Positions 1 to 8,434 of a DNA stretch of 64,000 bases are shown piece by piece. A program made the position numbers and the translations under genes. The notes under the pieces were generated by a model. The model was not told the DNA's origin. It searched no databases and saw only the letters and a list, made by a program, of their open reading frames with translations. Position 1 is the first letter of the stretch; each line of letters opens with the position of its first letter. This DNA comes from Phil1 sp964487565 (GTDB lineage: Bacteria; Bacillota; Clostridia; Christensenellales; CAG-138): positions 90,445 through 154,444 of the forward strand of contig CAZARN010000006.1 in assembly GCA_964487565.1 (NCBI GenBank), read 5' to 3'.

Positions 1-665
1 TCCGAAACGCCGTTGAAGCCAAGCTCCTTACTTACCATCTCGCGATCAAGCGGATACGTTGTTCCCGCAAGCGCGCCGGCGCCCAAAGGCGATATCGCCG
101 TGCGTTTCTTGCTGTCTGTAAGCCTTGAGATATCGCGTATCATCATCTGCGCATACGCCATAAGATGAAGCGCAAGCGTAACCGGTTGCGCGCGCTGCAT
201 ATGCGTATATCCCGGCATGACGGTATGCGTGTTCTTCGCCGCCACTTCGCAAAGCGCATTTGCAAACTCGTGAAGCCCGCCTGACACAGAATCCGCCGCA
301 CGAAGTGTATAAAGTCTCATATCAAGCGCAACCTGATCGTTGCGGCTGCGCGCAGTATGCAGCTTTTTGCCGGGCTGTCCGACACGCGAAGTTAGTTCTG
401 CCTCAACAAACGTATGCACATCCTCAGCATCAGGATCAACCTCCGTTCTGCCGGAAGCCACATCATCCCTTATTGCGGCAAGTCCTTTGATCATCACGTC
501 ATGTTCTGCGTCCGTAAGTACGCCGATCTTGTGCAGCATGTTCGCATGCGCGATCGATCCCCTGATATCCTCGCCGAGGATTTTTTTGTCAAAACCGATA
601 GACGCATTGAGTGCATTCACCGTTTCGTCAACCTTGCCGTCCGTCCGTCCAGCCCACATCTTCAT
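1..665 (-). CDS. argH: Argininosuccinate lyase, N-terminal part (runs off the left edge)
   Basis: Last step of arginine synthesis: cleaves argininosuccinate to arginine and fumarate in the cytosol. The visible about 221 residues begin MKMWAGR and carry the family features: the FDKKILGEDIRGSIAH segment, the HTARSRNDQV substrate-binding signature, and GYTHMQRAQPV with its active-site His. The 3' end lies outside the window, so intactness cannot be judged. The start ATG at 663-665 has a weak upstream AGG-type ribosome site; a second in-frame ATG two codons on (657-659) is an alternative. A strong promoter with two AT-rich palindromes lies directly upstream. argG is not in the window, though it may lie outside it. 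Confidence 0.93.
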   Translation of the reverse strand, partial: MKMWAGRTDGKVDETVNALNASIGFDKKILGEDIRGSIAHANMLHKIGVLTDAEHDVMIKGLAAIRDDVASGRTEVDPDAEDVHTFVEAELTSRVGQPGKKLHTARSRNDQVALDMRLYTLRAADSVSGGLHEFANALCEVAAKNTHTVMPGYTHMQRAQPVTLALHLMAYAQMMIRDISRLTDSKKRTAISPLGAGALAGTTYPLDREMVSKELGFNGVS

Positions 666-708
666 ATTGTAAATACCTGCTTTCGCAAATTATAATCATG
701 CGTAACGA

Positions 709-765
709 TTTATAATTATAAACCTTTGTCGTTGTTCGTCAACCCCGAATATTTATAATTATTAA
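709..765 (-). promoter_or_regulatory. Two AT-rich operator-like palindromes at the argH promoter
   Basis: TTTATAATTATAAA (709-722) is a perfect 14-base palindrome lying over the -10 element. TTTATAATTATTAA (752-765) is a near copy, 43 bases further upstream, beyond the -35. ArgR sites in Firmicutes are AT-rich palindromes around a similar core and often occur in pairs, so arginine repression is a reasonable inference. The resemblance is not close enough to be sure, and AT-rich promoter DNA produces such palindromes by chance. Confidence 0.45.
715..742 (-). promoter_or_regulatory. argH promoter
   Basis: On the minus strand TTGACG (737-742) and TATAAT (715-720) are separated by 16 bases, reading into argH about 50 bases downstream. 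Near-consensus sigma-A promoter. Confidence 0.75.
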
Positions 766-820
766 CACAGTATTGCCGTTTAAGATGTATTTCTGCACAT
801 TTTAGCACTGTTTTACGCAT

Positions 821-847
821 TAAAAAAGCGGCGCTGACGCGCCGCTT
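821..847 (-). terminator. Rho-independent terminator after hpf
   Basis: A perfect 9-bp stem (AAGCGGCGC, 826-834, with 839-847) closed by a 4-base loop and followed on the minus strand by a run of T. It sits 25 bases beyond the hpf stop. Confidence 0.85.
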
Positions 848-871
848 CGAATGTATAATCTATGTATATAT

Positions 872-1414
872 TCAGTTTTCCGGTTCGATAAGGCCGTAGT
901 TTCCGTCCTTGCGCTTGTAAAGGACGTTGATTACGCCAGTGTCGCCGTTTGTAAACATATAGAATGAATGGCCAAGAAGCTCAAGCTGAAGCATGGCCTC
1001 GTCAACCGTCATGGGCTTTATGTCAAAGTGCTTGATTTTGACGACCTGGGCAGGTTTTTCTTCGAGATCCTCCTCGTCGAATGTTTCATTGAACACAGGC
1101 TCCGGCGCTTTGAACGCACCTGCTTTAAGGTTTTTTTCAAGCTTCGTGCGATGACGGACAATCTGCTTTTCAAGCTTTGCCAGGACATTGTCCACCGACG
1201 CATACATATCGCCAGAGGTTTCCTCGCCGCGGATTATACCGCCCGCATAAGGAATCGTGACTTCAACGATATGGCGGTTGCGTTCCACCGCCAGGGTAAC
1301 ATGTGCCTCGGTGTCCTCTGGGAAATACTTGTCCAGCTTGCCCACCTTTTTTGTGATCAAGTCATGGAGGTAATCCGAAACTTCGATGTTTTTGCCAATG
1401 ATCGAGATCTTCAT
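872..1414 (-). CDS. hpf: Ribosome hibernation promoting factor, long form
   Basis: A 180-residue cytosolic protein of the long HPF/RaiA type, which pairs 70S ribosomes into inactive 100S dimers in stationary phase. Residues about 1-100 form the S30AE ribosome-binding domain (begins MKISIIGKNIEVSDYL); after a linker of about 30 acidic residues, residues about 125-180 form the C-terminal dimerisation domain (IKHFDIKPMTVDEAMLQLELLGHSF). The start at 1414 is chosen because AAGGGG sits 7 bases upstream; the reading frame extends only 7 more codons. That ribosome site lies inside the last codons of the feoAB gene, whose stop is 4 bases upstream, so the two are probably co-transcribed and translationally coupled. 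Confidence 0.95.
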   Translation of the reverse strand: MKISIIGKNIEVSDYLHDLITKKVGKLDKYFPEDTEAHVTLAVERNRHIVEVTIPYAGGIIRGEETSGDMYASVDNVLAKLEKQIVRHRTKLEKNLKAGAFKAPEPVFNETFDEEDLEEKPAQVVKIKHFDIKPMTVDEAMLQLELLGHSFYMFTNGDTGVINVLYKRKDGNYGLIEPEN

Positions 1415-1418
1415 CTTC

Positions 1419-4214
1419 TTACCCCTTTCGCGCACCTTTGTTGCTTGCGGTGCTGGTTATTGCTTTCTTCGAGTATACCATATTTTCCTGCTGCTTATTA
1501 CACTTATTTTGTGAACAGTGTGAGGAATTTTGGCATCCGCCGCACGCTCCGCATCCGCATCCCCTGTGCTTTATGTGTGTTGCGATGCAATATATGCTGT
1601 ATATCGCTATGATCACGGCAACGCCGATGAACACGTTAGCCATTTTCAGCTCACCCGTAAATGCCGCGATTATATTATACGTCAGGAACGATGCGCACCA
1701 CGCCGCGCCAAGCTGCCAAATAACCGCGAACGCCGTCCATTTTCTGCTTTCAAGCTCACGCCGCATTGTGGTTACCGCCGCAATGCAAGGCGTATATAAC
1801 AACACGAAAACAAGGAAGCTGTATGCGGCGGCAGGTGTGAACACGCCCGAAAGCGCGCTCCTTACCACCTCGCCGCCTGCGCTTGCCGTGAAACCTGCAA
1901 ACATTGAAAGTGTGCTTACGACGGCTTCTTTTGCAACCACGCCCGTGATGAGCGCAACGCTTGCCTGCCACGAGCCAAAGCCTAACGGAGCAAAAACCGG
2001 AGCGATAAACGAGCCGATTTTTCCGATTATGCTCTCCCCTGCTTCATGCACCATTGATAATGAAAAATCGAAGCTCTCAAGGAACCAGATCATCACCGAC
2101 ATCGCCAGTATTATGGTCCCTGCCTTTTCAATGAAGTGGCTCACGCGCTCCCAAACATGCGTAAACACGTTTCTTGCAGATGGCAGCCTGTATGGCGGAA
2201 GTTCAATAACAAACGGTGCATCGCCCTTCTCAAACAGTTTGTTTCGGAACAGAAGTCCCGAAAGTATGCCGATGAGCATTCCGAAAACGTAAAGGCTCAA
2301 TATCACAAGTCCGCGATATTTATCAAAGAAAGCGCCGGCGATGAGGCCGTATACGGGTAGCTTTGCCGAACAGCTCATGAACGGCAGCAGAAGGATGGTC
2401 ATGCGCCTGTCGCGCTGATTATCCATTGTACGCGCGCCCATCGCGGCCGGCACAGTGCAGCCAAACCCCATCAGCAGCGGAATAAAGCTTTTGCCCGAAA
2501 GCCCGAAACGCCGCATCGGCTTATCCATAATAAATGCTATACGGCTCATATAACCGCTGTCCTCAAGTATGGAAAGGAAAAAGAACAACAGCGCGATCTG
2601 CGGCAAAAACGTAAGTACGCCGCCCACGCCCTTGATTATACCGTCGCATATGAGGCTCACGAACCATGTGCCTGCGCCCGCCGCTTCAAGAGTGCCGCGT
2701 ACGATCGGAGTGAAGCCCTCGTCAATAAGCCCTCCGACGGCGTCTGAAAGCGCAGCGCCGACTGTCGAGAACGTCAGCGCGAATATGATCCCCATAATAA
2801 GCAGGAACAGCGGGATCGCGAGCCATTTGTTTGTGAGGAAGGCGTCGATCTTCGCGCTTTTGTCCGCCGTGCTTGGCTTCACGCCGCGCTCCACCGCCGC
2901 CGCTGTGACCTTCTCTATATACGCATACCGGCTGTCCGCGACCATGCTCTCGTTGTCGCCGAACGGATTCGCCGCAGCATATGCCGAAACGATATCGTCA
3001 ACTTGTTTTTTCACATCCTGAGGCAATGCAAGGGCTGTTCTTACACGCTCGTCCCCTTCAAGGAGCTTGATCTGCGTCCAATGCTTCGGCAACCCTGCCG
3101 CATCTGCGTAGCTGTCCACGATCCCGCCCAAAAGATGGTGCTGCATATGCGTAAAATCGTCATACACATCATCAGGTTCTATATTGAAGCCCTCATGGAA
3201 CTGCGCATGAGCCGCTTCGATAAGCTTTTGCAGCCCGTCGATCAGATCGTCTATGCCCTCGCCCGTTCTGGCGCTTATGGGAACGATCGGTATGCCCAGC
3301 TCAAGCGAAAGCTTTTCGCAGTCGATCCTGTCGCCGTGCTTTTCGACCTCGTCCATCATATTGAGCGCGATTATCATCGGGCGCTCAAGCTCAAGAAGCT
3401 GTATCGTGAGATAAAGATTGCGTTCAAGATTTGTTCCGTCGACAATGTTGATTATTGCCTCTGGCTTCTCGTTGATGATATAATCCCGCGCCACTATCTC
3501 TTCCATGGAATAGGGTGAAAGCGAATATATTCCCGGCAGATCAACGACCGTCATGTCGTGACCCATCGTACATAGCGATCTTTCGCCGCCGTTTTTCGCG
3601 CGGCTGAGACTGTTCTTTATCTTCCCTTCCTTTTTTTCAACCGTAACGCCAGGCCAGTTGCCAACATATTCTTTCGCGCCCGTCATCGCATTGAAAAGCG
3701 TAGTTTTGCCGCAGTTTGGATTGCCGACAAGCGCCAGTCTGACCGGGCCTCCGTCATCGCCAAAAACCTCGCACGGGCAGTAATCGCTTTTTTTGTTCTC
3801 ACAGCAGCCATCATTGTCAATTATGAACGCGGTGAGCTCCGCCGCTTTTTTGTGTTCCGCTTCGTCGCTTTCGCCGCTCTCCGTTTGCGCGAGGCTTACT
3901 GAGGCGCGGCGTTCAAACTCCGCCTTTGCTTTTTCCGTTTTTTCATGCCAGCGGCCGTGTTCCTCGGCGCTCATAAGAAGTATCGTTTCTGCATCCGCTT
4001 TTCTCAGCGACATCGTATAACCGCGAAGCGCGATCTCAACAGGGTCCCCCATCGGCGCTTCCTTGACAAGCGTTATTTCCGTACCGGGCGTTATACCCAT
4101 ATCCGTAATATGCCTTCGCATGCGCTTGTCCTGCGAATCGACGGCTTTCACATGGCCTTTCCCGCCTATTTCAAGATCGCACAGCGTGCGCGCTTCATCA
4201 CTTCTTCTTTTCAT
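1419..4214 (-). CDS. feoB: Ferrous iron transporter: FeoA-FeoB fusion with Cys-rich tail
   Basis: A 931-residue inner-membrane Fe(II) importer. Residues about 10-85 form a FeoA (SH3-like) domain normally made as a separate protein. A linker with a small Cys cluster (about 137-148) follows. The G domain starts near residue 158 with the P-loop GNPNCGKTT, then VGNWPGVTVE (switch I) and DLPGIYSLSP. The C-terminal half is the polytopic FeoB core with the two Gate repeats. The last about 45 residues are Cys-rich (HRGCGCGACGGC), like the small FeoB-associated Cys-rich proteins that are usually separate genes. GGAG stands 7 bases before the ATG. A promoter with a DtxR-like palindrome precedes it; hpf follows directly. 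Confidence 0.96.
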   Translation of the reverse strand: MKRRSDEARTLCDLEIGGKGHVKAVDSQDKRMRRHITDMGITPGTEITLVKEAPMGDPVEIALRGYTMSLRKADAETILLMSAEEHGRWHEKTEKAKAEFERRASVSLAQTESGESDEAEHKKAAELTAFIIDNDGCCENKKSDYCPCEVFGDDGGPVRLALVGNPNCGKTTLFNAMTGAKEYVGNWPGVTVEKKEGKIKNSLSRAKNGGERSLCTMGHDMTVVDLPGIYSLSPYSMEEIVARDYIINEKPEAIINIVDGTNLERNLYLTIQLLELERPMIIALNMMDEVEKHGDRIDCEKLSLELGIPIVPISARTGEGIDDLIDGLQKLIEAAHAQFHEGFNIEPDDVYDDFTHMQHHLLGGIVDSYADAAGLPKHWTQIKLLEGDERVRTALALPQDVKKQVDDIVSAYAAANPFGDNESMVADSRYAYIEKVTAAAVERGVKPSTADKSAKIDAFLTNKWLAIPLFLLIMGIIFALTFSTVGAALSDAVGGLIDEGFTPIVRGTLEAAGAGTWFVSLICDGIIKGVGGVLTFLPQIALLFFFLSILEDSGYMSRIAFIMDKPMRRFGLSGKSFIPLLMGFGCTVPAAMGARTMDNQRDRRMTILLLPFMSCSAKLPVYGLIAGAFFDKYRGLVILSLYVFGMLIGILSGLLFRNKLFEKGDAPFVIELPPYRLPSARNVFTHVWERVSHFIEKAGTIILAMSVMIWFLESFDFSLSMVHEAGESIIGKIGSFIAPVFAPLGFGSWQASVALITGVVAKEAVVSTLSMFAGFTASAGGEVVRSALSGVFTPAAAYSFLVFVLLYTPCIAAVTTMRRELESRKWTAFAVIWQLGAAWCASFLTYNIIAAFTGELKMANVFIGVAVIIAIYSIYCIATHIKHRGCGCGACGGCQNSSHCSQNKCNKQQENMVYSKKAITSTASNKGARKG

Positions 4215-4230
4215 TATGCGTCTCCGTTCT

Positions 4231-4248
4231 TTAGTTAGTCATAACTAA
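4231..4248 (-). promoter_or_regulatory. Operator-like inverted repeat before feoAB
   Basis: TTAGTTA-N4-TAACTAA is a perfect 7-bp inverted repeat just downstream of the -10 element, over the expected transcription start. It resembles the TTAGGTTAG-type half sites bound by DtxR/IdeR iron repressors. Position and downstream gene support iron-dependent repression. No such regulator is encoded in this window. Confidence 0.6.
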
Positions 4249-4255
4249 CATAAGC

Positions 4256-4284
4256 AATATATCGCATTCGCCCGTCCGTGTCAA
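4256..4284 (-). promoter_or_regulatory. feoAB-hpf promoter
   Basis: TTGACA (4279-4284), 17-base spacer, TATATT (4256-4261) on the minus strand, 42 bases before the feoAB start. Confidence 0.8.
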
Positions 4285-4340
4285 TAGCTTTTCAAGAGAA
4301 TATATGTTATCATCTATACAATAATTCGAAGGAGGCCTTC

Positions 4341-5183
4341 ATGGAACTGTATACAGTTGATGCTTTTACGGATGTGCCGTTCGGCGGCAACCCGGCCGGC
4401 GTCGCCATATATGACGAAGCCCTGCCGACTGAAAACGAGATGCGTGCCGTGGCTGCAAAAGTGGGCTATTCCGAAACCGCCTTCATACTTCCGCTTGATG
4501 ACGAATCATTCAGGATCCGTTATTTCACGCCTGTGGAAGAAGTGGCGCTTTGCGGTCACGCAACCGTCGGTTCATTTTCACTTATGCTCAAAAAAGGGAT
4601 GATCAAAGAGGGGCGTTCATATGTGGCGCACACAGGCGCAGGCGATATAAACGTCGATATCAGCAACGGCCTTGTTTGGCTTGATATGGCGCAGCCGAAT
4701 GAATCCATGGAGCTTCCCGACGATGACGCCGCGTTGCTGCTTGAAATGTATGCTCTTCCGCGCGATGCGTGCGGGGATCTTCGCCCGGCAATTGTTAACG
4801 CCGGTCTTCCTGATATAATGCTCCCTCTTAGGGACCGTGCGCTGCTTGCGCGTATGGAGCCGGATTTTGCCGCGATAAGCGAGCTTTCCAAAAAATACGA
4901 AGTGACCGGCGTACACGCATGCGCCTTTGGCGCGGGTGCGACGGGATATTGCCGCAATTTCGCTCCGTTGTATGGCATTGACGAAGAATCCGCGACGGGC
5001 ACCTCAAACGGCGCGCTGACATGGTATCTTTATCGCCGCGGATTGGTCGAACCCGGCAAACAGAATCTTTTTGTGCAGGGCGAAGCTATGGGTAAGCCGT
5101 CAAAGATCTATTCCGTGCTTACCTTCAAAGCAGGAAACACCCCGGTGATCCGTGTCGGCGGAAGTGCAGTCGTCAGGAAATAA
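4341..5183 (+). CDS. PhzF-family isomerase/epimerase
   Basis: A 280-residue cytosolic protein of the PhzF/DapF-like fold. The N-terminus MELYTVDAFTDVPFGGNPAGV and the GYSETAFI segment with the conserved catalytic Glu are typical of the family, as is ALCGHATVGS. The PhzF member of phenazine synthesis is an isomerase, but most members have no known substrate and no phenazine genes are here, so the reaction is open. The start at 4341 is preceded by GAAGGAGG at ideal spacing. Its last 11 bases overlap the 3' end of the convergent MATE gene. Confidence 0.88.
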   Translation: MELYTVDAFTDVPFGGNPAGVAIYDEALPTENEMRAVAAKVGYSETAFILPLDDESFRIRYFTPVEEVALCGHATVGSFSLMLKKGMIKEGRSYVAHTGAGDINVDISNGLVWLDMAQPNESMELPDDDAALLLEMYALPRDACGDLRPAIVNAGLPDIMLPLRDRALLARMEPDFAAISELSKKYEVTGVHACAFGAGATGYCRNFAPLYGIDEESATGTSNGALTWYLYRRGLVEPGKQNLFVQGEAMGKPSKIYSVLTFKAGNTPVIRVGGSAVVRK

Positions 5184-6519
5184 TACCCGTTTTCTCCTTG
5201 CGCGAAAGCACGATATAATATGCCACAAAAAGTATTATCTGCAAAACGGTGGAGCACGGCGTCGCAAGACCGACCTTGAAAAGCGTGACATTGGCGCTTC
5301 TGCTCATAATAAACGATACCGGTATCCTCACAAGAAACGCTCCCGCGATGCCTTGAAGCATCACGAAGAGCGTTTTTCCGCATCCGTTGAAATAACCGAT
5401 CATGCAAAACATGATCGAAACAAATATCGTGTCGATCGCGTATGCGCGAAGATAGTCCGCCCCCGCGGCGATCACATCCGCATCCTTTGCGAATATCGAG
5501 CAAAGCGCGTCCCCGTGGAAAAACGAAACATAGAAAATGAACGCGGCGCATGCGAGCGAAATACCGATGCCGGTAAAGAGCGCCTTCTTTGCGCGCTGCG
5601 GCTCTCCTGCGCCGATATTCTGCGCCACAAAAGCGGATATCGACTGACTGAACGCGCTAGGCATCAGCATGATGAACGCACAGACCTTCTCTGCCACGCC
5701 GACTCCAGCGGACGCAATAAGTCCCAGCGAGTTTACGATCGCCAGTATTACGAGGAATGAGGCGCTCACAAGCGCATCCTGAAGTGCGATGGGCGCCCCA
5801 AGCTTCACAACGCCCTTTATTGTGTCCATCTCAAAGCGGACGTTCTTTTTGGAAAATGCAAACGGAAGCGGCTGACGTCTTATAACAAGCGCGGAGATCA
5901 GCACGCTTATCGCCTGCGCCGCCACTGTTGCCAAAGCCGCGCCGGAAGCGCCCATGCCAAGCTTCGCCACAAGCACATAGTCGCCGACTATATTGAAAAC
6001 ACAGGCAATCAAAACCGTGATGAGCGGTATTTTTGAATTGCCCATTCCGCGAAAGATACTTCCAAGCACGTTATATGCAATGATAAACACCGCCCCGAGT
6101 GAGCAAATGCGCACATATGAAACGGTTTGCTCAAACGCCTCCTCAGGCGCCTGCATCAAACGTGCGAACGGGCTTGCGCACAGCGTCATGACAAGCGTTA
6201 GCACAACGCCGATCGCAATGAAAAGGCAAATGCTTGCGCCGACGACGTCGCCTGCTTTTTCACTGTTTCCCTCGCCTATCCGCTGGCCGAGAAGCACGGT
6301 TGTTCCCACCGCAATACCGACGATTACGCCGGTGATCGTCTGCATTATCTGACTGCCGGTTGAAACCGCGGATACATCTGCGGATGATGCAAACTGTCCC
6401 ACGATGAAAAGGTCCACGCCGCCGTACATAGCCTGAAGAAAAAGCGCCAGCAGCACCGGTACGGCAAATTCCAAAAGCGGGGCAACGATTTTTCCCCTTG
6501 TAAAGTCAAGATTTTTCAT
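5173..6519 (-). CDS. MATE-family multidrug/cation exporter
   Basis: A 448-residue polytopic membrane protein with about 12 membrane segments in two homologous halves, as usual for MATE transporters, which expel cationic drugs or metabolites in exchange for Na+ or H+. The N-terminal segment GKIVAPLLEFAVPVLLALFLQ and the QAMYGGVDLFIVGQFA loop are typical of the DinF/NorM-like group. GGGAG lies 9 bases before the ATG. Its own promoter is upstream. Its stop overlaps tail-to-tail with the PhzF-family gene by 11 bases. The substrate cannot be told from sequence. Confidence 0.92.
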   Translation of the reverse strand: MKNLDFTRGKIVAPLLEFAVPVLLALFLQAMYGGVDLFIVGQFASSADVSAVSTGSQIMQTITGVIVGIAVGTTVLLGQRIGEGNSEKAGDVVGASICLFIAIGVVLTLVMTLCASPFARLMQAPEEAFEQTVSYVRICSLGAVFIIAYNVLGSIFRGMGNSKIPLITVLIACVFNIVGDYVLVAKLGMGASGAALATVAAQAISVLISALVIRRQPLPFAFSKKNVRFEMDTIKGVVKLGAPIALQDALVSASFLVILAIVNSLGLIASAGVGVAEKVCAFIMLMPSAFSQSISAFVAQNIGAGEPQRAKKALFTGIGISLACAAFIFYVSFFHGDALCSIFAKDADVIAAGADYLRAYAIDTIFVSIMFCMIGYFNGCGKTLFVMLQGIAGAFLVRIPVSFIMSRSANVTLFKVGLATPCSTVLQIILFVAYYIVLSRKEKTGIIS

Positions 6520-6544
6520 TTTATGTCACTCCCAAAACGGGTTC

Positions 6545-6573
6545 ATTCTATCACACATATTTTTTTATGGCAA
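6545..6573 (-). promoter_or_regulatory. Promoter of the MATE gene
   Basis: TTGCCA (6568-6573), 17-base spacer, TAGAAT (6545-6550), with TG one base before the -10 (extended -10). Confidence 0.65.
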
Positions 6574-6595
6574 CCGCACGCAGCCAAATGCGTTA

Positions 6596-6604
6596 TGCTA
6601 TAAT
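6596..6604 (+). promoter_or_regulatory. Extended -10 promoter of the 6633 gene
   Basis: TGCTATAAT, a perfect extended -10, 28 bases before the start codon; no good -35 hexamer is seen. It is divergent from the MATE promoter, whose -35 lies only about 25 bases away. Confidence 0.6.
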
Positions 6605-6632
6605 GATATAAACCATTGAAAGGTAATTGCTT

Positions 6633-7298
6633 ATGAAAAGATTCATTGCCATTGCTGCGGCGCTCATTATCACGCTAATATATATTCCTGTGCTTGCAGA
6701 CGGGGCCGACGCGGCAAACGCGCTGTCCTCGCTTTGGGAGACAGAAGGTTATCCCGAAGATGTCGGCGGCGTTTTCTATGATCAAACCAGCGGCAAATGC
6801 GGCGTGCTTCTCACACAGCTTTCCCGGGAACGCGAAAGTGAAATACTCGCGCTCACAGACTATCCCGAGGATGTGTTTTTTGTTCAATGCAGCTATTCGC
6901 ATAAAGATATGTTCGTCGCGCAGCAGCAGATAACCGCAGGCTATATATCCGATAAAAAAATCGTCGGCGTCGGCATCGGCTGGATATCAGACGACAACGG
7001 CGTTACCGGCTTCGGTGAAAGCGGTTATGAGATGCGCGTAGTGGTCGATGTGACCGAAGAAAACTATGATGAAATGTACGCCCTGCTCTCCGGTGTTTAC
7101 GGCGATATGGTATATCTTGAGATCAGCAGTCCGATAACAGCCGAAGATAATACCGCGGAATTACATACGCAGACGTCAGACGGCGAAAAGCCCAACATCG
7201 TGCTTTATATCTGCATCGGGATTTTCTTCGCCGCAACAGTGACGGTGTTCGTGTTTTGGCTCATCAGAATGAAGGAGCGTCATATCGACGGCAAATAA
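6633..7298 (+). CDS. Unknown exported protein with C-terminal membrane anchor
   Basis: I do not recognise this 221-residue protein. It begins with a signal peptide-like stretch (MKRFIAIAAALIITLIYIP followed by VLADG), continues with about 160 residues expected outside the membrane, rich in acidic residues and in paired YPEDV motifs (residues near 38 and 77), and ends with one membrane segment near 190-212 followed by a short basic tail (RMKERHIDGK). The ATG at 6633 has GAAAGG upstream; a TTG six bases earlier is less likely. It stands alone between a divergent MATE gene and the convergent rpoD terminator. A surface-exposed single-pass protein is all that can be said. Confidence 0.8.
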   Translation: MKRFIAIAAALIITLIYIPVLADGADAANALSSLWETEGYPEDVGGVFYDQTSGKCGVLLTQLSRERESEILALTDYPEDVFFVQCSYSHKDMFVAQQQITAGYISDKKIVGVGIGWISDDNGVTGFGESGYEMRVVVDVTEENYDEMYALLSGVYGDMVYLEISSPITAEDNTAELHTQTSDGEKPNIVLYICIGIFFAATVTVFVFWLIRMKERHIDGK

Positions 7299-7311
7299 GC
7301 GATAAAACGAA

Positions 7312-7335
7312 TCCCTCCGGCATATACCGGAGGGA
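7312..7335. terminator. Shared terminator between the 6633 gene and rpoD
   Basis: A perfect 9-bp stem (TCCCTCCGG pairing with CCGGAGGGA) around a 6-base loop, with T-rich flanks on both strands, between two convergent stop codons. Probably acts in both directions. Confidence 0.75.
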
Positions 7336-7354
7336 CTTATTATTGTGCTATTCC

Positions 7355-8434
7355 TTATTCAAGGAAGTCCTTGAGTTTCTTACTGCGTGACGGATGGCGC
7401 AGTTTTCTCAATGCTTTCGCCTCGATCTGGCGTATGCGCTCGCGCGTAACGTTGAACTCGCGTCCGACCTCTTCAAGCGTGCGCGCCTTGCCGTCGTCTA
7501 GTCCGAAGCGCAGACGCAGCACCTTTTCCTCTCGCGGGGTGAGTGTGTCAAGCACCTCCATAAGCTGTTCCTTCAAAAGCGTGAAGGAAGCCATATCGTC
7601 CGGCGCCGGCGCATCGTCATCCTTTATAAAGTCGCCCAGATGACTGTCCTCTTCCTCTCCGATAGGGGTTTCAAGGGAAACAGGCTCCTGCGCGACCTTT
7701 ATTATCTCGCGCACCTTCTCCTCCGAGATACCCATCTCCGCCGCGATCTCATCCGGACGCGGCTCGCGCCCATATTCCTGCAAAAGCTGACGGTTCACAC
7801 GGATAAGCTTATTTATCGTTTCGACCATATGCACAGGTATTCGTATGGTGCGGGCCTGATCGGCTATCGCGCGGGTTATCGCCTGCCTTATCCACCATGT
7901 AGCATAGGTTGAAAACTTATAGCCCTTCCTGTAATCGAACTTCTCCACAGCCTTTATGAGGCCCAGATTGCCCTCCTGAATGAGATCAAGGAAAAGCATT
8001 CCGCGGCCGACATAGCGTTTGGCAACCGACACGACAAGACGCAGGTTGGCTTCCGCAAGCTGTTGCTTCGCCTCCTGATCGCCGTCGGCCATGCGCTTTG
8101 CTATATCGATCTCCTCTGCGGCTGAAAGCAAAGGAACTTTGCCGATTTCCTTAAGATACATCCTCACAGGATCGTCAATTGCGACGCCCTCCGTTGCCGA
8201 TGTATCCTCGATTTCGGTGGTATCGTCGCTTATATCCTCTGCGACCTCTGCCTCTTCTTCAACGATGTCGATATTGAGGGACTCAAATCTGTCATAGAGC
8301 CTCTCGATCTGGTCGGAATCAAGCTCCATCTCCTCAAGGGTATCCATGACTTCCTTATAAGTCAGTACGCCCTTAGCCTTGCCGCGTTCTATGAGTTCCT
8401 CTACCTTGTTCATCTTGGGTTCTTTGCCGTCCAA
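7355..8434 (-). CDS. rpoD: Primary sigma factor sigma-A
   Basis: Directs RNA polymerase to housekeeping promoters. All core regions are present: region 1.2 (DDPVRMYLKEIGKVPLL), 2.1-2.4 with AEANLRLVVSVAKRYVGRG and YKFSTYATWWIRQAITRAI, region 3, and 4.2 with TLEEVGREFNVTRERIRQIE. About 360 residues, a normal size for a clostridial sigma-A with short region 1.1. The start is uncertain. TTG at 8434 has GGGAG 8 bases upstream and is preferred; GTG at 8443 overlaps that site, and ATG at 8413 has none. It lies 20 bases after dnaG, completing the dgt-dnaG-rpoD operon. Confidence 0.95.
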   Translation of the reverse strand: MDGKEPKMNKVEELIERGKAKGVLTYKEVMDTLEEMELDSDQIERLYDRFESLNIDIVEEEAEVAEDISDDTTEIEDTSATEGVAIDDPVRMYLKEIGKVPLLSAAEEIDIAKRMADGDQEAKQQLAEANLRLVVSVAKRYVGRGMLFLDLIQEGNLGLIKAVEKFDYRKGYKFSTYATWWIRQAITRAIADQARTIRIPVHMVETINKLIRVNRQLLQEYGREPRPDEIAAEMGISEEKVREIIKVAQEPVSLETPIGEEEDSHLGDFIKDDDAPAPDDMASFTLLKEQLMEVLDTLTPREEKVLRLRFGLDDGKARTLEEVGREFNVTRERIRQIEAKALRKLRHPSRSKKLKDFLE

